A DNA stretch of 64,000 nucleotides from Lunularia cruciata (taxonomy: Eukaryota; Streptophyta; Marchantiopsida; Lunulariales; Lunulariaceae), in contig OX419757.1 of assembly GCA_948567375.1 (NCBI GenBank), positions 32,550,001-32,614,000 on the forward strand, written 5' to 3'. The notes below the pieces were generated by a model. The model saw only the letters and a list, made by a program, of their open reading frames with translations. It did not search any database and was not told the origin of the DNA. The translations under genes were made by a program, and so were the position numbers. Below are positions 47,270-57,900 of this stretch, one piece after another (position 1 is the first letter of the stretch; the number at the start of each line of letters is the position of its first letter).

Positions 47270-48560
47270 AAAAGGCCATGGTATTTAGATTGAGTTGACT
47301 AGCAATACACTAGTTTTTGATGTTCGTATTGATATAGCAACATGGAGAGAGCATGGATTCAAAGTTAGAGTAGAGACCCTTTTGAGGTTGGTTTGGTAGA
47401 GATTTCACCTGGAGAGTATGCATTAACTACAATGATGCCACCAAGAAGGATATGCATGGCAACTACACAAATAGGTGGATATGTGGAGATTACCGTCCTA
47501 TCAACCAAAAAACTAAGGCTGTTTGATATGCCATGCCTACATCGAAGGAGATCTTTGATACAATTGGGCATGAAAAGGTCTACAATACTTTGGATCTCCA
47601 AGAAAAATATCATTAGTTGCCGATTAGGAAAGAGGATAAGTCCAAGGCAATGTTTTGAGCTATTGATCCTCATGGCAAGGATGTATTATATCAGTGGAAG
47701 TTCTTACCATTTGGGTTAAAGAATGCTCTTGCTGATTTTCTAGAGGGTCATGGATAGGATCCTTGCATGATTGAATTTTTCTTGGTGCTATATTGATAAC
47801 ATTCTGGTTTATAGCACTATTGTGGAGGAGCATGAGAGATATTTGTTGGAGGTGTTTGAGAGGTTGAGATCTCATAGACTCAAATTACATCTTAGGAAGT
47901 GTAGATGCTTCCATGAGCAGGTTGAATATTTTGGTCACACTATCTACCCTAGAGAACTTGGTGTTCAACAAACCAAGGAAGAGGCTATTGCACGTATTCC
48001 TTGGCACACAAATGTGAGTAGAGTATGAGCATTCCTTGGGTTGGCAAACTTCTATTGTTGATATATTAGAGGATTTAGTGCCATTGCTAAGGCCTTGACA
48101 AACTTGACCAAGCTTACACAAGAGTGGTGTTGGGGAGATGAGAAAGAGAGTGCTTTTATAGAGCTCAAGAAGAGGTTGATATTTGCCCTTATTTTAAGGA
48201 GATTGATCAAAGGATGACCATTTTAGGTTCACACTGCTTGGAGTACGTTGGGGCTTGGAGTAGTGCTCATCCAACATGATGATGAGGGGAAGGAGTTTGT
48301 GGTGGCCTATGCTAGTTGCTCTAACAATTCAGCGGAGGGGAAGTATAGTTCATATGAGGGAGAGTGCTTGGCAGTAGTATGGGTAGTAGAACATTTCCAA
48401 TGTTACCTATTTGGTAACCCCTTCACTCTAATCATTGATCATTAGCTATTGAAGTGGTTGATGGAATCCAACAAGCTTTAAGGAAAACTTGCACAATGGG
48501 CTCTGATTTTATAGGAGTATGATTTCATAGTTATTCAAAAACCTAGAGTGGTGAACCATG
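47270..48560 (+). pseudogene. Reverse transcriptase and RNase H of D2
   Basis: RT text is present in pieces: the N-terminal fingers near 47380-47560, the post-active-site frame at 47771-48028 that opens with a YIDN variant of the catalytic box, and RNase H at 48248-48445 with VVAYASCSNNSAEGKYSSYE and TLIIDH. The active-site second Asp codon reads AAC, so even this box is altered (YIDN in place of YIDD). The first RNase H aspartate position is Ala (TAWSTLGLG). Frame breaks are many. Confidence 0.75.
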
Positions 48561-48949
48561 ATGTAGATGGGTTGAGTAGAAACCTATGTCCCAGCCAATA
48601 GGATCAAACAAGAGCATGTTGGCATGATGAGACAAATGAGGAGATAGTGCACGGTAGGCATGCATCTACCTTTCTTTATATATATTTTGAAGCTTTCAAC
48701 TCAGCTTTCTCTCTCAACACATACAAGAGGAGTTATTGAGATTGAGATAGTGGTACAATTCAATGAGACATTCAAGATGATGTCTTAGTGATGGATTATG
48801 ATGCATTGGTGTTGTGGGTGGTACAGTTGGGGCCAAGGAGAGAGACCATGTCCTTCATTAAACTAGATGGTTCAGATTGGAAGGCAAACACCTTTGCTGT
48901 GTATGAGAGGATGGTAGAGTGCAAATAGTAGTACTTTCATCTTAGAGAT

Positions 48950-49512
48950 CATAGTTGGTTTGTCATGCTCATGAGGAGCTAGGACATTTTGGAGTAGAGG
49001 AAACATGTAGCTTACTCCAAAGTTGTTATTGTTAGCGTGGTATGCAAACCAATGTACAAAATAGTTTGTTGCCAGATGTATGGTTTTTGACTGAGTTAGC
49101 GCATCATTCAATTCTCTTATGCCACAATTACACCCACTACTTATCATGGGGTTGGGTTACCATTGGAGTTTGGACTTTGTTGGACCTTTACTGTTGTCTA
49201 TGAGACATCATCAATATGTTTTGGTTATGGTGGAGTACTTCTCCAAGTAGATTAAGTTGGTGGTAGTTCCTAACAAGTCTAATGAAGGGACGACTTACTT
49301 GTTCTTGGATTGGGTTCTCAGTCATTGTGGTGCACCAGCTGAGGTTTTGATTGATTAGGGCATAGAGTTCTTGGGACAGTTTCAAATCTTGTGTGACAAG
49401 GCTTTGATTGATCATCATACTACCTCCCAAGATCACCTTGAGGCAGATGGCTTGGTAGAGAGAGTGGTTTAGACCATGAAGAGAAGATTGTAGAAGTATG
49501 GTTTGTAGAGAG
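48950..49512 (+). pseudogene. Integrase of D2, N-terminal and core part, interrupted by D3
   Basis: Parallel to D3 57361-57905: His residues of the zinc-binding domain near 48968-49000, the core with SLDFVGPLLL-like text near 49165-49195, and the segment before the catalytic Glu near 49430-49465. The frame is interrupted by many TAG codons. At 49512 it breaks in the middle of the word GTTTGCAGAGAGGCCAC, and the remainder, AGAGGCCACTTGGG, is found at 59462. Confidence 0.75.
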
Positions 49513-49963
49513 TGTCACACCATTTGTAGTGCCATATCTAGATGCTCGGAGACCAGAGTTCCAGCAATAGTAGTTAGAGTTATTTCAGCAGTATCTCAGA
49601 GACTACTTTCCGACGGTCAGATTTGGTGTTCGGGGTACTGACTTCACGGTGGAGCCCACCGTGACTTTGCACTGTTCACACCGTCGAGTGTGCCGTCAGT
49701 GGGACCGTTAGGGTTTCAGTGCTAGCTCGAGTCCAGGGAGTATAGTTTTGAAGTGAGCTCCAAAGAGCTCACTTCTCTGATGTTGAGCCTTCGAGTTCTT
49801 GGCTATGGTAGACAGAGGCCGGCGAGCGTCACCTGGATTCTCTATGCTTGAGTGGGTGTGGCTTGACTGTAATCAATGCCTAGTTGTTGGCAGTTTATAG
49901 AGTGACAGATCAAGTACTGATTTGAGTTGAGTTGAGTTGAGAGTGTTAAGCAATCTGATTACA
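49513..49963 (+). repeat. 5' LTR segment y of D3
   Basis: The 451-bp segment matches 58890-59339. It starts TGTCACACCATTTG and ends CTGATTACA. The x segment that precedes or follows y at the 3' end is absent here. A TGGTATCTCCAAGC word at 50015-50028, also present at the start of D1, resembles the first bases of an initiator-tRNA-Met primer site, but it lies about 50 bp from the end of y. Confidence 0.75.
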
Positions 49964-51400
49964 TCAGAGAAGTGAAGTCAGGGGGAAATTGGGTGCAAGA
50001 ACTGTGAGTGTTGGTGGTATCTCCAAGCTCGGTGGATCGTTGGTAGCTCGATTCAAGTTCAGTGTTTCCCTAGTGTGTAGAAGCTCAATTGATTGATGCA
50101 GATTTGGCAGTTAGGCAGACGGTGTGCGGAAGCGTTGGCCAAATTTCAAGCAAAGAAGGAGCAATTTTTGAGCAGTGTTGTGATTTTGAGCTCAAGAGGT
50201 GAAGGCAGGACCAATTTGCTACGAGTTGGGCTCAGAAAGTCAAATTGAAGGTGGAGTTGGGAAGCTCTTCTCATGAAATTGTGATTTGGAAAAACCCGTT
50301 TTGTCAATTTGGCTCGAGTGGAAAGTTAGCGGGGGATTTGGCGGACAACCATCTTTAGGGTTTATGTCAGATTTTACGTCAAATTTTGGTTGGGATTTAC
50401 GTCAAATTTTGGCCAGATTTGGAGGAGTTTTCGCTGTTTGGCCAGATTTGGAGGAGTTTTGCTAGTTTGGAGGAGTTTCATAGATTTGGAGAAGTTTCGC
50501 CAATTTTGGAGGAGGTTTGAAGTGGCAACAAGAAAGGCCTCATTTGGCTGAATTTTGGCATTTAGAGGCATAGGGCTGTGGGCTATGAGAGGCTACGAAG
50601 GCCTAGAAGGGCCAGCAAGCCAGCTTGTTGGCGTGAGGCTAGCTAGTTTAAAGTAGATCTTGGTCATTGGTTGGCAAAATCTGCCTTTCCTACTAGATTG
50701 TGCGCAACACGGTTTGACCCTTAGATCTCTTGTTCCTAGACTGGTGCCCTAGCCAACTGGTCCACCCTCACTTGTTGTCTTAGTGATTGTGCCACTGTTA
50801 TCTATACACATGTAGCTTTGGCTAGGAGAGGCAATTTGATCCCATTCTTGGTGATCCTGGTAGCTTAGGACTTAGATACAAACTGCTCTTATGTCAAATG
50901 CCAAATGGTGGCAGAGTCAATCACGTGTTGTGTTATGAGATGGAGGGTTTTTGTTTAGATTTCTTGTGATTGAATCCCTCCATTCTCTGCTTCCTATTTG
51001 TGCACCATGTTTGTGTGAGGTGCCTTGACTTTTGAGCGTTGGTGCTTTGGTGTGCTCTTGGTGGTGAGGCTGGAGTGATGACCAATCAGACTACCTTTGT
51101 TTCTCTCCGGTGAGGCAAGAAGTGATGACCTGCAGACCGTGAGAGTATGTGTTATGATAGTAGGTTACAAGTTGCCTTTTCCCCTAGTGTAGTTATCTCG
51201 GTTAGAGTTACATTAGTGGGTGGTGCTTGGTGGTGTTGGCACTTGGTGGGATACTTGCGGTTGCAGTTCGTGGTTTGGGTTTGTTGTTGTGGTAACTTTG
51301 TCACAATGGAGTTCTTTGGAGATTCCAGAGGAGTTAGCCCTACAATACGCAGTGGGTTTACTTGGAGTGGTGCTCGGTATCAGCCTATATCTTAGGTCCT
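49964..51400 (+). other. Long untranslated leader of D3
   Basis: No supported gene between LTR and gag. It holds a degenerate minisatellite at 50355-50525 (GATTTGGAGGAGTTT units) and otherwise unique sequence shared with D1 (37470-38900). Confidence 0.6.
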
Positions 51401-53150
51401 AGTGAGGGAAGAGATTGACTCTGAGTTGGAGTTCGACACAGGAGCTGATTCAGTTGAGAGTGCACTTGGCGTGTCCGCACCGTTGTTGTGGGACATGGAC
51501 GAGATTTATGGGGCCTCCAAAGGCCCTAGGCATTACTCTGGTATAGTGGGTACTGAGTATTGAGTTGGATGACTTGGATGACCTGGTATTGAGTTGGATG
51601 ACTTCATCTAGGAGTTTGACAGTTGGTGTGATCTGTAGCAGATGCGGAACCCGACTTTGTTCACACCCTTCATGGCATGGAAGGGGTTGTTTCAGCATCT
51701 GGAGGGTCTGCCGATGGATGACTACCATGAGTTCAGGAGAGCTCATTTGGAGGAGATTGAGTTATGGAGACAGTATTGGTCTCCACACTATGTCTCCATC
51801 ACTTCAGGCTCGGTGGCCAGGAGTAGATCGGCTGTACCTACGAGTTCTAGCTCGAGTAGTGTGGGTGGAGCTAGTGGAGGTGCACTAGCTGGAGATAGTG
51901 CTACTACGAGTAGAGGAACCGCTGCAGGAGGTGGTGTGGTACCGGAAGTACCGAGGTTTAACCCCATGGTGGAGTTCTTCCTATGTTTGAGGCAAAATTA
52001 CCAGGGAGTGTGGACTGACAAGCTGAGGAGCTTGCAGGAGTTCCAGTGGAAGGCTGGAGAGAGCCTACACGAGGCATACACTCGCATGAGGCGGCTGATC
52101 AGTTTCACTCAGGGAGTTACTGAGGCCCAGGCAGTTCAGTTTTGGTATGGGATATTGGACAGGGAGTTACAACATAGAGTTCGTGATGCTACGTTGTTGC
52201 AGGCTACTTCGCCCACTTTGGCAGTGGTCTTTGGTTTGGCTGAGCGTATTGAGCTCAATATGGTGGAGGAGAGAGTGGTGACATCTAGATTTGGTAGGTA
52301 GACCTCATCCACAGCTGTGACTTCTTCTAGAGTGCAGCAGAGTACACCATGCCCAATTGGTTTTCAAGGACATGGTGGACAGCCTAGATCCTATGGAGCG
52401 AGTGGAGTGCCTAGTGGAGTTAGACCCTTACCCTCATTTTTGGGTCAGCAGCAGCCAGTGAGTGGTGGTGTTGCTTGTTGGACTTGTGGTGGACCTCACC
52501 ATAGGAGAGAGTGTACTCAGGGCAGCGGACCTAATACCTTTGGTGCATCACAACCAGCACAGAGGCAATGTGAGCATTGCCACAGATTTGGTCACACTAG
52601 TGACCGGTGTTTTGACCTACACCCGGAGTTACGGAGTGGTAGGGCTGCTATGGCAGGTAGTAGAGGAGCTCCAATTCATGGAGAACGAGGTGGTAGAGGT
52701 GGTGGTAGAGGAGCTACACCTAGTAGGGGTGCAGTACCTGCTCTTACTTCTGACACAACTATGGCTACTCGGATTGAGCAGTTGGAGCAGAGATTGGCTA
52801 GTATGGCTATTGCTCAGAGGAGATCCGATTCGGGTGCTGAGGCTTCCACCTCATATGCTAGTGATAGAGATGCTTTGGACTTCATGTGCAGAGCAGCACA
52901 GGTGGATGCATTTGCATCAGTGACTAGGAGTGCAGTACGTGCTCTAGAGCCTAGAGGAGCATCAATGGAGTTGGACCTACAAAGAGGAGAGGTTGGGAGA
53001 CAGGTCTGACTTCCCCAGTCTTTCACACGACTGAGGCATTGTAGATGACATCCATGGTTCCTAGACGTCCCAATGTAGGTGTGGTAGGTGGTGATGGACT
53101 ACATGATGGACTACCTGCTAGTCAGCCACCTGCTACTACAGAGACTGAGT
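51400..53150 (+). pseudogene. gag of D3 with two CCHC zinc knuckles
   Basis: Frames 51642-52301 and 52317-53009 are in the same register and separated by a single TAG. The capsid-like part includes FRRAHLEEIELWRQYW and, after a Ser/Gly/Ala linker, VRDATLLQATSPTLAVVFGL. Knuckles are CWTCGGPHHRREC (CX2CX3HX4C) and CEHCHRFGHTSDRC (CX2CX4HX4C), followed by a Gly/Arg-rich stretch (RGGRGGGRG) and a coiled-coil-like segment (IEQLEQRLASMAIAQRR). The reading frame starts upstream of 51642, because in-frame coding-like text precedes the nearest ATG across TAG codons. A one-base deletion near 53030 shifts the frame compared with D1. Confidence 0.8.
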
Positions 53151-53159
53151 TTAGCATGA

Positions 53160-54110
53160 TGTTGGGGGCGGCTCAGCTGATTATGCGGCATCCTTTGTTT
53201 TCGGCCAGTGATATGTTTACATTGGAAGTTGACCCAGCTCCATTATTCTGGTTGGCTACCACGTTGTGTGAGAGTAGGGATGGTGCAGTTCCTACTACTA
53301 GAGTAGAGGTGGTTGGTAGTGGAGCTGACTTGGTTGAGGAGCATGGGATCCGTTCAGCGACCAGTGGTTTATGGCAAGCAGCAGCGGCTAGACTGGAGGA
53401 GTTGCCAGCTAGACCGGCCTTTGAGAGAGCGCGATTTACACCTGGTGTTGTCCTATTGGATAACCAGAGGGGGATTTTCCATTTGGTGGGACATTCAGGG
53501 AAGGTCTATACACCATAGAGAGTCTTGTTAGACTTTGGTGCGCAGCCCCTTATGTTGGGGAAGGCTGTAGTTGTCGGTCTGGAAATACGGAAGACCGATG
53601 TGGAGAGGTGTCCATTTCAGATCCAGACATCTCTAGGTGGTGGTTCAACATAGTACATCACACGTGGGGAGCTTGTTGTCCAGGTTCAGCCCGGTCATCC
53701 AACTGATAGCTCAGTGGTGAGAGCTCAGGCTATTGCGATGATAGCTGAGTCATATGATGTGCTAGTTGGGGGAGCAGTGTTATACCCCATGGGTTTCAGC
53801 ATTGACTATTGGGAGGAGACAACCTCTTATAGACCTGGTTGGCAGTCTGGTGAGGGACGGGTATGTCGTCTACCAGTACGTTTTAGTAGTGGTCGTCTTG
53901 GCTCACTATAGTTGGGGACCATGGCAACATCAATTTTAGCTTTCAGTGGTGCAGTTACTTGGCCTGGTGACTTGTTGGAGGGGAACGCCCATGCAGAGGA
54001 TACTCTAATACCAGAGGAGATCACTCGGCTTTGGAGTACGAGTGGGATTGTTCCATCCACCTTGGATGTTCCATTTTGGAGTTCAGAGGAGGCATTGTAA
54101 CAGCATGCAG
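53160..54110 (+). pseudogene. Aspartic protease region of D3
   Basis: A gag-protease linker (53045-53518) ends at a TAG, and the frame continues past it into LLDFGAQPLMLGKAVVVG. There D-F-G-A takes the place of the retropepsin D-S/T-G-A, and ESYDVLVGGAVLYPMGFSID is the C-terminal half of the fold. A further linker to the methyltransferase follows (53912-54110). The stop just before the active site is also present in D1 (TAG) and D2 (TAA). The protease would process the polyprotein. A frameshift near 53845 and stops near 53652 and 54098 break it here. Confidence 0.7.
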
Positions 54111-54149
54111 ATCAGTTGGTACAGCAGGCTTGGAGTGGAGCCTTTGTAC

Positions 54150-55200
54150 CATCAGGGGATGAGTGTGAGGATGAGCCTCCAGAGGCAATTGCTTTGACAC
54201 CTCTGGATACCACACTCATTGCTTGGCAGTATCCAGTAGAGGGGATATGCCTATTGGAGTTGTTTGGTGGGATCAGCACCGGACTAGCTGCGGTATTACA
54301 GGCGGGTATACGAGTATAGAGGTACTTGTATGTAGAGAGAGATGAGTCTCTCTACATCATGTGGCACACTTGGCCTATCGGTATCCGGAGTTATTACAAT
54401 GTCAGCAGTCAGAGGTTACCAAAAGGCCTTACTAGGAGACATTTCCTTACTGGGGGCGCATGACCTAGAGAGACATGGGCCTATTCACTTGGTGATTTCT
54501 AGATGGCCATGTCAGGGACATACACGTGCTGGTAGAGGATTGGGTCTTTAGGATCCTTGTTATGGTGTGTTTTGGGAGATGTTACGGATACTACGACATC
54601 TCCAGGTTCATCAATTTGTTTCTCCAGCTTACCTTCTGGAGAACATTCCTTTGTTGGGTGATTCTCGCACCAGAGTGGTGGCGAGTACACATCAGGTCCA
54701 TTCTTGGATGGGACCAGCTGTATTGTTAGATGCAGCCAGAGTGGGATCACGGGCTCATCGTCTTCGTCTTTGGTGGACGAACCTCTTACCCTGAGAGGTT
54801 CTACAGCGTGCTTATGATGGGATTCAGCGACTGGACCACATTCTTGTTGATGATATCTTGGATGTTGGGCGTCAGTCTCAGATAGTGGTAGTGGCTGATA
54901 GGTCACCTATGGCAGTGGTGAACCTAGTTGGACAGCCTAGAGCCTCATTTCCCACTCATGAGTTTCCCAGGCTCTCATGCTTTTTGAGAAGGAGGACCTG
55001 GACTTGTTTGGGACTCACAATTACAGCAGTTGGTGGAGCCCAACGCTGATAAGAGAGAGCAAGCGATGGGTTTTTGCACCGGTATTACCGTTGTTCCAGT
55101 AGTGTCAGAGGCATCGTGGCATCAGGTGTTAGGTCAGGCTATGGACTTGAACTGTTGGACCTAGATTGTGAGCCTTGGCTTGGCAGAGCAACGTAGGATG
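54150..55200 (+). pseudogene. C5 cytosine DNA methyltransferase domain (DNMT3-like) of D3, broken
   Basis: The motifs of a C5 methyltransferase stand in the usual order. Motif I, the AdoMet loop, is LLELFGGISTGL at 54251-54286. Motifs II-III are RYLYVERDE at about 54320-54346. Motif IV is SRWPCQGH, with the catalytic Cys codon at 54510-54512. Motif VI is LLENIPLL, with Glu at 54639-54641. A motif-VIII-like SRAHRLRLWW lies at 54747-54776. Motifs IX-X are REQAMGF at about 55054-55071, then HQVLGQAMD. Order, spacing and the ENI and R-x-x-R-x-R elements fit DNMT3/DRM-type enzymes better than bacterial or CMT types, but that is judged by eye. Breaks are TAG at 54317, a roughly 13-nt deletion near 54347, TAG at 54549, a stop at 54792 and a frame change near 55000. 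It lies between protease and RT in the pol order. Confidence 0.85.
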
Positions 55201-55640
55201 CGCTTGATAGGCATCACCACTTGGACACTTGTGAGCCCTGTGCTTATCGAGACAATTCAAGCACATGCTGAGGGCGATGGACCGAGTGGAGATGGTATTC
55301 TTAGGACACATCCAGTAGCTACTAGGGAGAGTGGTCTACTTGGAGTCCATCCAGGTGAGCGTGGGCTACTTGGATGACACCCTTGGTCCACATGGGATGC
55401 AACTAGAGGACGTATAGAGCTTGCAGCCAGAGTAGAGGGAGTATTTCACACAGAGGTTGGGACCTCTAGTGGTCGGGAGCATGACACTATTGCTCCCAAG
55501 GGCCCAATGTAACAGCCAGTCAGTACGTCTTCCACTCCTACTACAGTTACAGAGGATACTTGGGAGCCAGATCTTGGACCCAAGCTTACTGGAGAGGAAA
55601 GACGAGGTTCTTGAGGAGTCACACGAGTTGTTTTGCCTTC
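55200..55640 (+). pseudogene. Linker between methyltransferase and RT in D3
   Basis: In-frame text (LVSPVLIETIQAHAEGDG, then GTHPVA-like and ESGLLG repeats) is followed by a frame carrying WYTD just before RT. It is Gly/Glu/Arg-rich and probably unstructured. Two GLLG-type units (SGLLGVHPGERGLLG at 55330-55377) show a small internal repeat. No separate domain is recognised. Confidence 0.5.
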
Positions 55641-57130
55641 AGTATGAAGGATTTGGGTGCTCTAAAGGGACCTGGTATACGGATTGAGCTGACTAGCGAC
55701 ACACCAATTTTTTGACGTCCTTATTGATATAGTGATATGGAGAGGACATTGATTCAGAGTCAAAGTAGTGACCTTTTTGAGGCTGGTTTGGTGGAGATTT
55801 CACATGGAGAGTATGCATCAGCAACAGTGATGCCAACCAAGAAGGATACGCATGGCAACTATACAGATAGGTGGATGTGTGGAGATTACCGTCCTACCAA
55901 CCGACAGACTAGGGCTGATCGGTATGCCATGCCTACACCAGAGGAGATTTTTGATGCGATTGGGCATGCAAAGGTCTTCAGTACTTTGGATCTTCAAGCA
56001 GGATATCATCAGTTGCCGATCAAGGAGGAGGATAAGTCCAAGACAGCATTTTGGGCTATTGATCTTCACGGCAAGGATGTGTTATATCAGTGGAGGTTCT
56101 TACCATTTGGGTTAAAGAACGCTCCTGCTGAGTTCCAGAGGGTCATGGATAGGATCCTAGCTGGATTGGATTTTGCTCGGTGTTATATTGATGACATTTT
56201 GGTTTATAGCACTATTGTGGAGGAGCATGAGAGACAGTTGTTGGAGGTGTTTGAGAGGTTGAGATCTCATGGACTCAAACTACATCCTGGGAAGTGTAGG
56301 TTCTTCCACGAGTAGGTTGAGTATTTGGGTCACACTATCTACCCCGGAGGACTTGGTGTTCAGCAGAACAAGATGGAGGCTATTGCACGTATTCCTCGGC
56401 CTATGGATGTGAGCAGAGTGCGAGCATTCCTTGGGTTGGTGAACTTCTATTGCCGCTATGTTAGAGGATTTAGTGCCATTGCCAAGGCCTTGACGAAGCT
56501 GACCAAGCTTACACAGGAGTGGTGTTGGGGAGATGAGCAGGAGAGAGCTTTTGTAGAGCTCAAGGAGAGGTTGACATCTGCTCCTATTTTGAGGAGACCG
56601 ATCAGGGGACGACCATTTCAGGTTTATACTGAATGGAGTATGTTGGGGCTTGGAGCAGTGCTCACCCAACATGATGATGAGGAGAAGGAGTTTGTGGTGG
56701 CCTATGCTAGTCGCTCCAACAATTCAGCGGAGGCAAAGTATAGTTCATATGAGGGAGAGTGCTTGGCAGCAATTTGGGCAGTAGCACATTTCCGATGTTA
56801 CCTATTTGGTAACCCCTTCACTCTCATCATTGATCATCAGCCGCTGAAGTGGTTGATGGAGTCCGACAAGCTTTCAGGGAAGCTTGCACGATGGGCTCTG
56901 ATTTTACAGGAGTATAATTTCACGGTTGTTCACAGACTTGGAGTGGTGAACCGTGATGCAGATGGGTTGAGTAGAAACCCATGTCCCGGCCAGCAGGATC
57001 AGACCGGAGCACGTTGGCATGGTGAGACAAATGAGGAGATGGTGCCAGGTTGGCATGCATCGGCCTTTGTGTATATTTGCAGAGGCTTTGGTGGTATCTC
57101 TCTCAGCGCATACAGGAGGAGTTATTGAGG
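55640..57130 (+). pseudogene. Reverse transcriptase and RNase H of D3
   Basis: Frames 55737-56315 and 56325-57128 share a register and are split by one TAG (56313-56315) where D2 has CAG. RT shows STLDLQAGYHQLPI (first Asp), FLPFGLKNAPAEFQRVM, and the active-site box CYIDDILVYS near 56186-56215. RNase H follows: YTEWSMLGLGAVLTQ, VAYASRSNNSAEAKYSSYEG, TLIIDHQPLKWLM and VNRDADGLSR. The first RNase H catalytic position reads Glu in place of Asp. Apart from that and the stop, it is the best-preserved pol block in the window. It belongs to the Ty3/gypsy type by domain order and motif style. Confidence 0.9.
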
Positions 57131-57900
57131 TCACAGATCCAGAGAGTGAAGATATTGGTACAGTTCAGCGAGACATTCATGATGATGTCTTAGTGATGGA
57201 CTATCTTTGCTTTGGTGTTGTGGGTGGCACAGTTGGGGCCAAGGAGAGAGACTGTGTTCTTCAGCGAGCCAGACGGTTCAGATTGGAGGGTAGACACCTT
57301 TTGCGTGTATGAGAGGATGGTAGAGTGCGAGTAGTACCACTTCCATCATAGAAACCATAGTTGGTCCGTCATGCTCATGAGGAGCTAGGACATTTTGGAG
57401 TAAAGCGCACGTATAGCTTACTCCAGAGTCATTATTGGTGGCACGATATGCAGACCAAGGTACAGCAGTTTGTTACCAGATGTATGGTTTGTGACCAAGT
57501 TAGAGCATCATTCAATGCTCCTACGCCACAGTTACACCCATTACCTATCATGGGATTGGGTTACCGTTGGAGTTTGGACTTCGCCGGACCTTTACCGCTG
57601 ACTGTGAGACATCATCGGTATGTTTTGGTGATGGTGGAGCACTTCTCCAAGTGTATTGAGTTGGTGGCACTTCCTGACAAGTCTAGTGAAGGGACAGCTT
57701 ACTCGTTCCTAGATCGAGTTCTTAGTCATTTTGGTGCACCAGCTGAGGTTTTGACTGATCAGGGTACAGAGTTCTTGGGGGAGTTTCAGGTCTTGTGTGA
57801 CAAGGCTTTGATTGATCATCGTACTACATCCCAAGATCACCTTGAGGCAGATGGCTTAGCAGAGAGAGTGGTTCAGACGGCAAAGAGAGGATTGTGAAAG
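57130..57900 (+). pseudogene. Integrase catalytic region of D3
   Basis: After a linker (57019-57312), the 57361-57897 frame has the zinc-binding motif (H-x3-G-H ... C-x2-C: AHEELGHFG and CMVC). The DDE core follows: SLDFAGPLPL with the first Asp, LTDQGTEFLGEF with the second, and LEADGLAERVV with the Glu. Integrase inserts element cDNA into the host genome. A TGA near 57310 (Arg codon with a C-to-T change) and a TGA at 57895 interrupt it. All three catalytic acids are present. Confidence 0.9.

Larger units (their letters stand above)
44787..49512 (+). mobile_element. Ty3/gypsy family D, copy D2 (left part)
   Basis: It begins abruptly inside the gag-protease linker (TTAATGTTGGGGGCAGATCA) and runs through protease, methyltransferase, RT, RNase H and integrase to the AGAG at 49509-49512, where D3 interrupts it. 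The rest of its integrase and PHD finger resumes at 59462. Its gag side is missing, apparently removed where D1 sits. It looks about as decayed as D1. Confidence 0.85.

Noticed and set aside
54116-55200. A host DNMT3 gene captured in the window by chance
   Set aside because: The domain occurs at the same pol position in three family copies and reads in line with gag-pol, so it belongs to the element.
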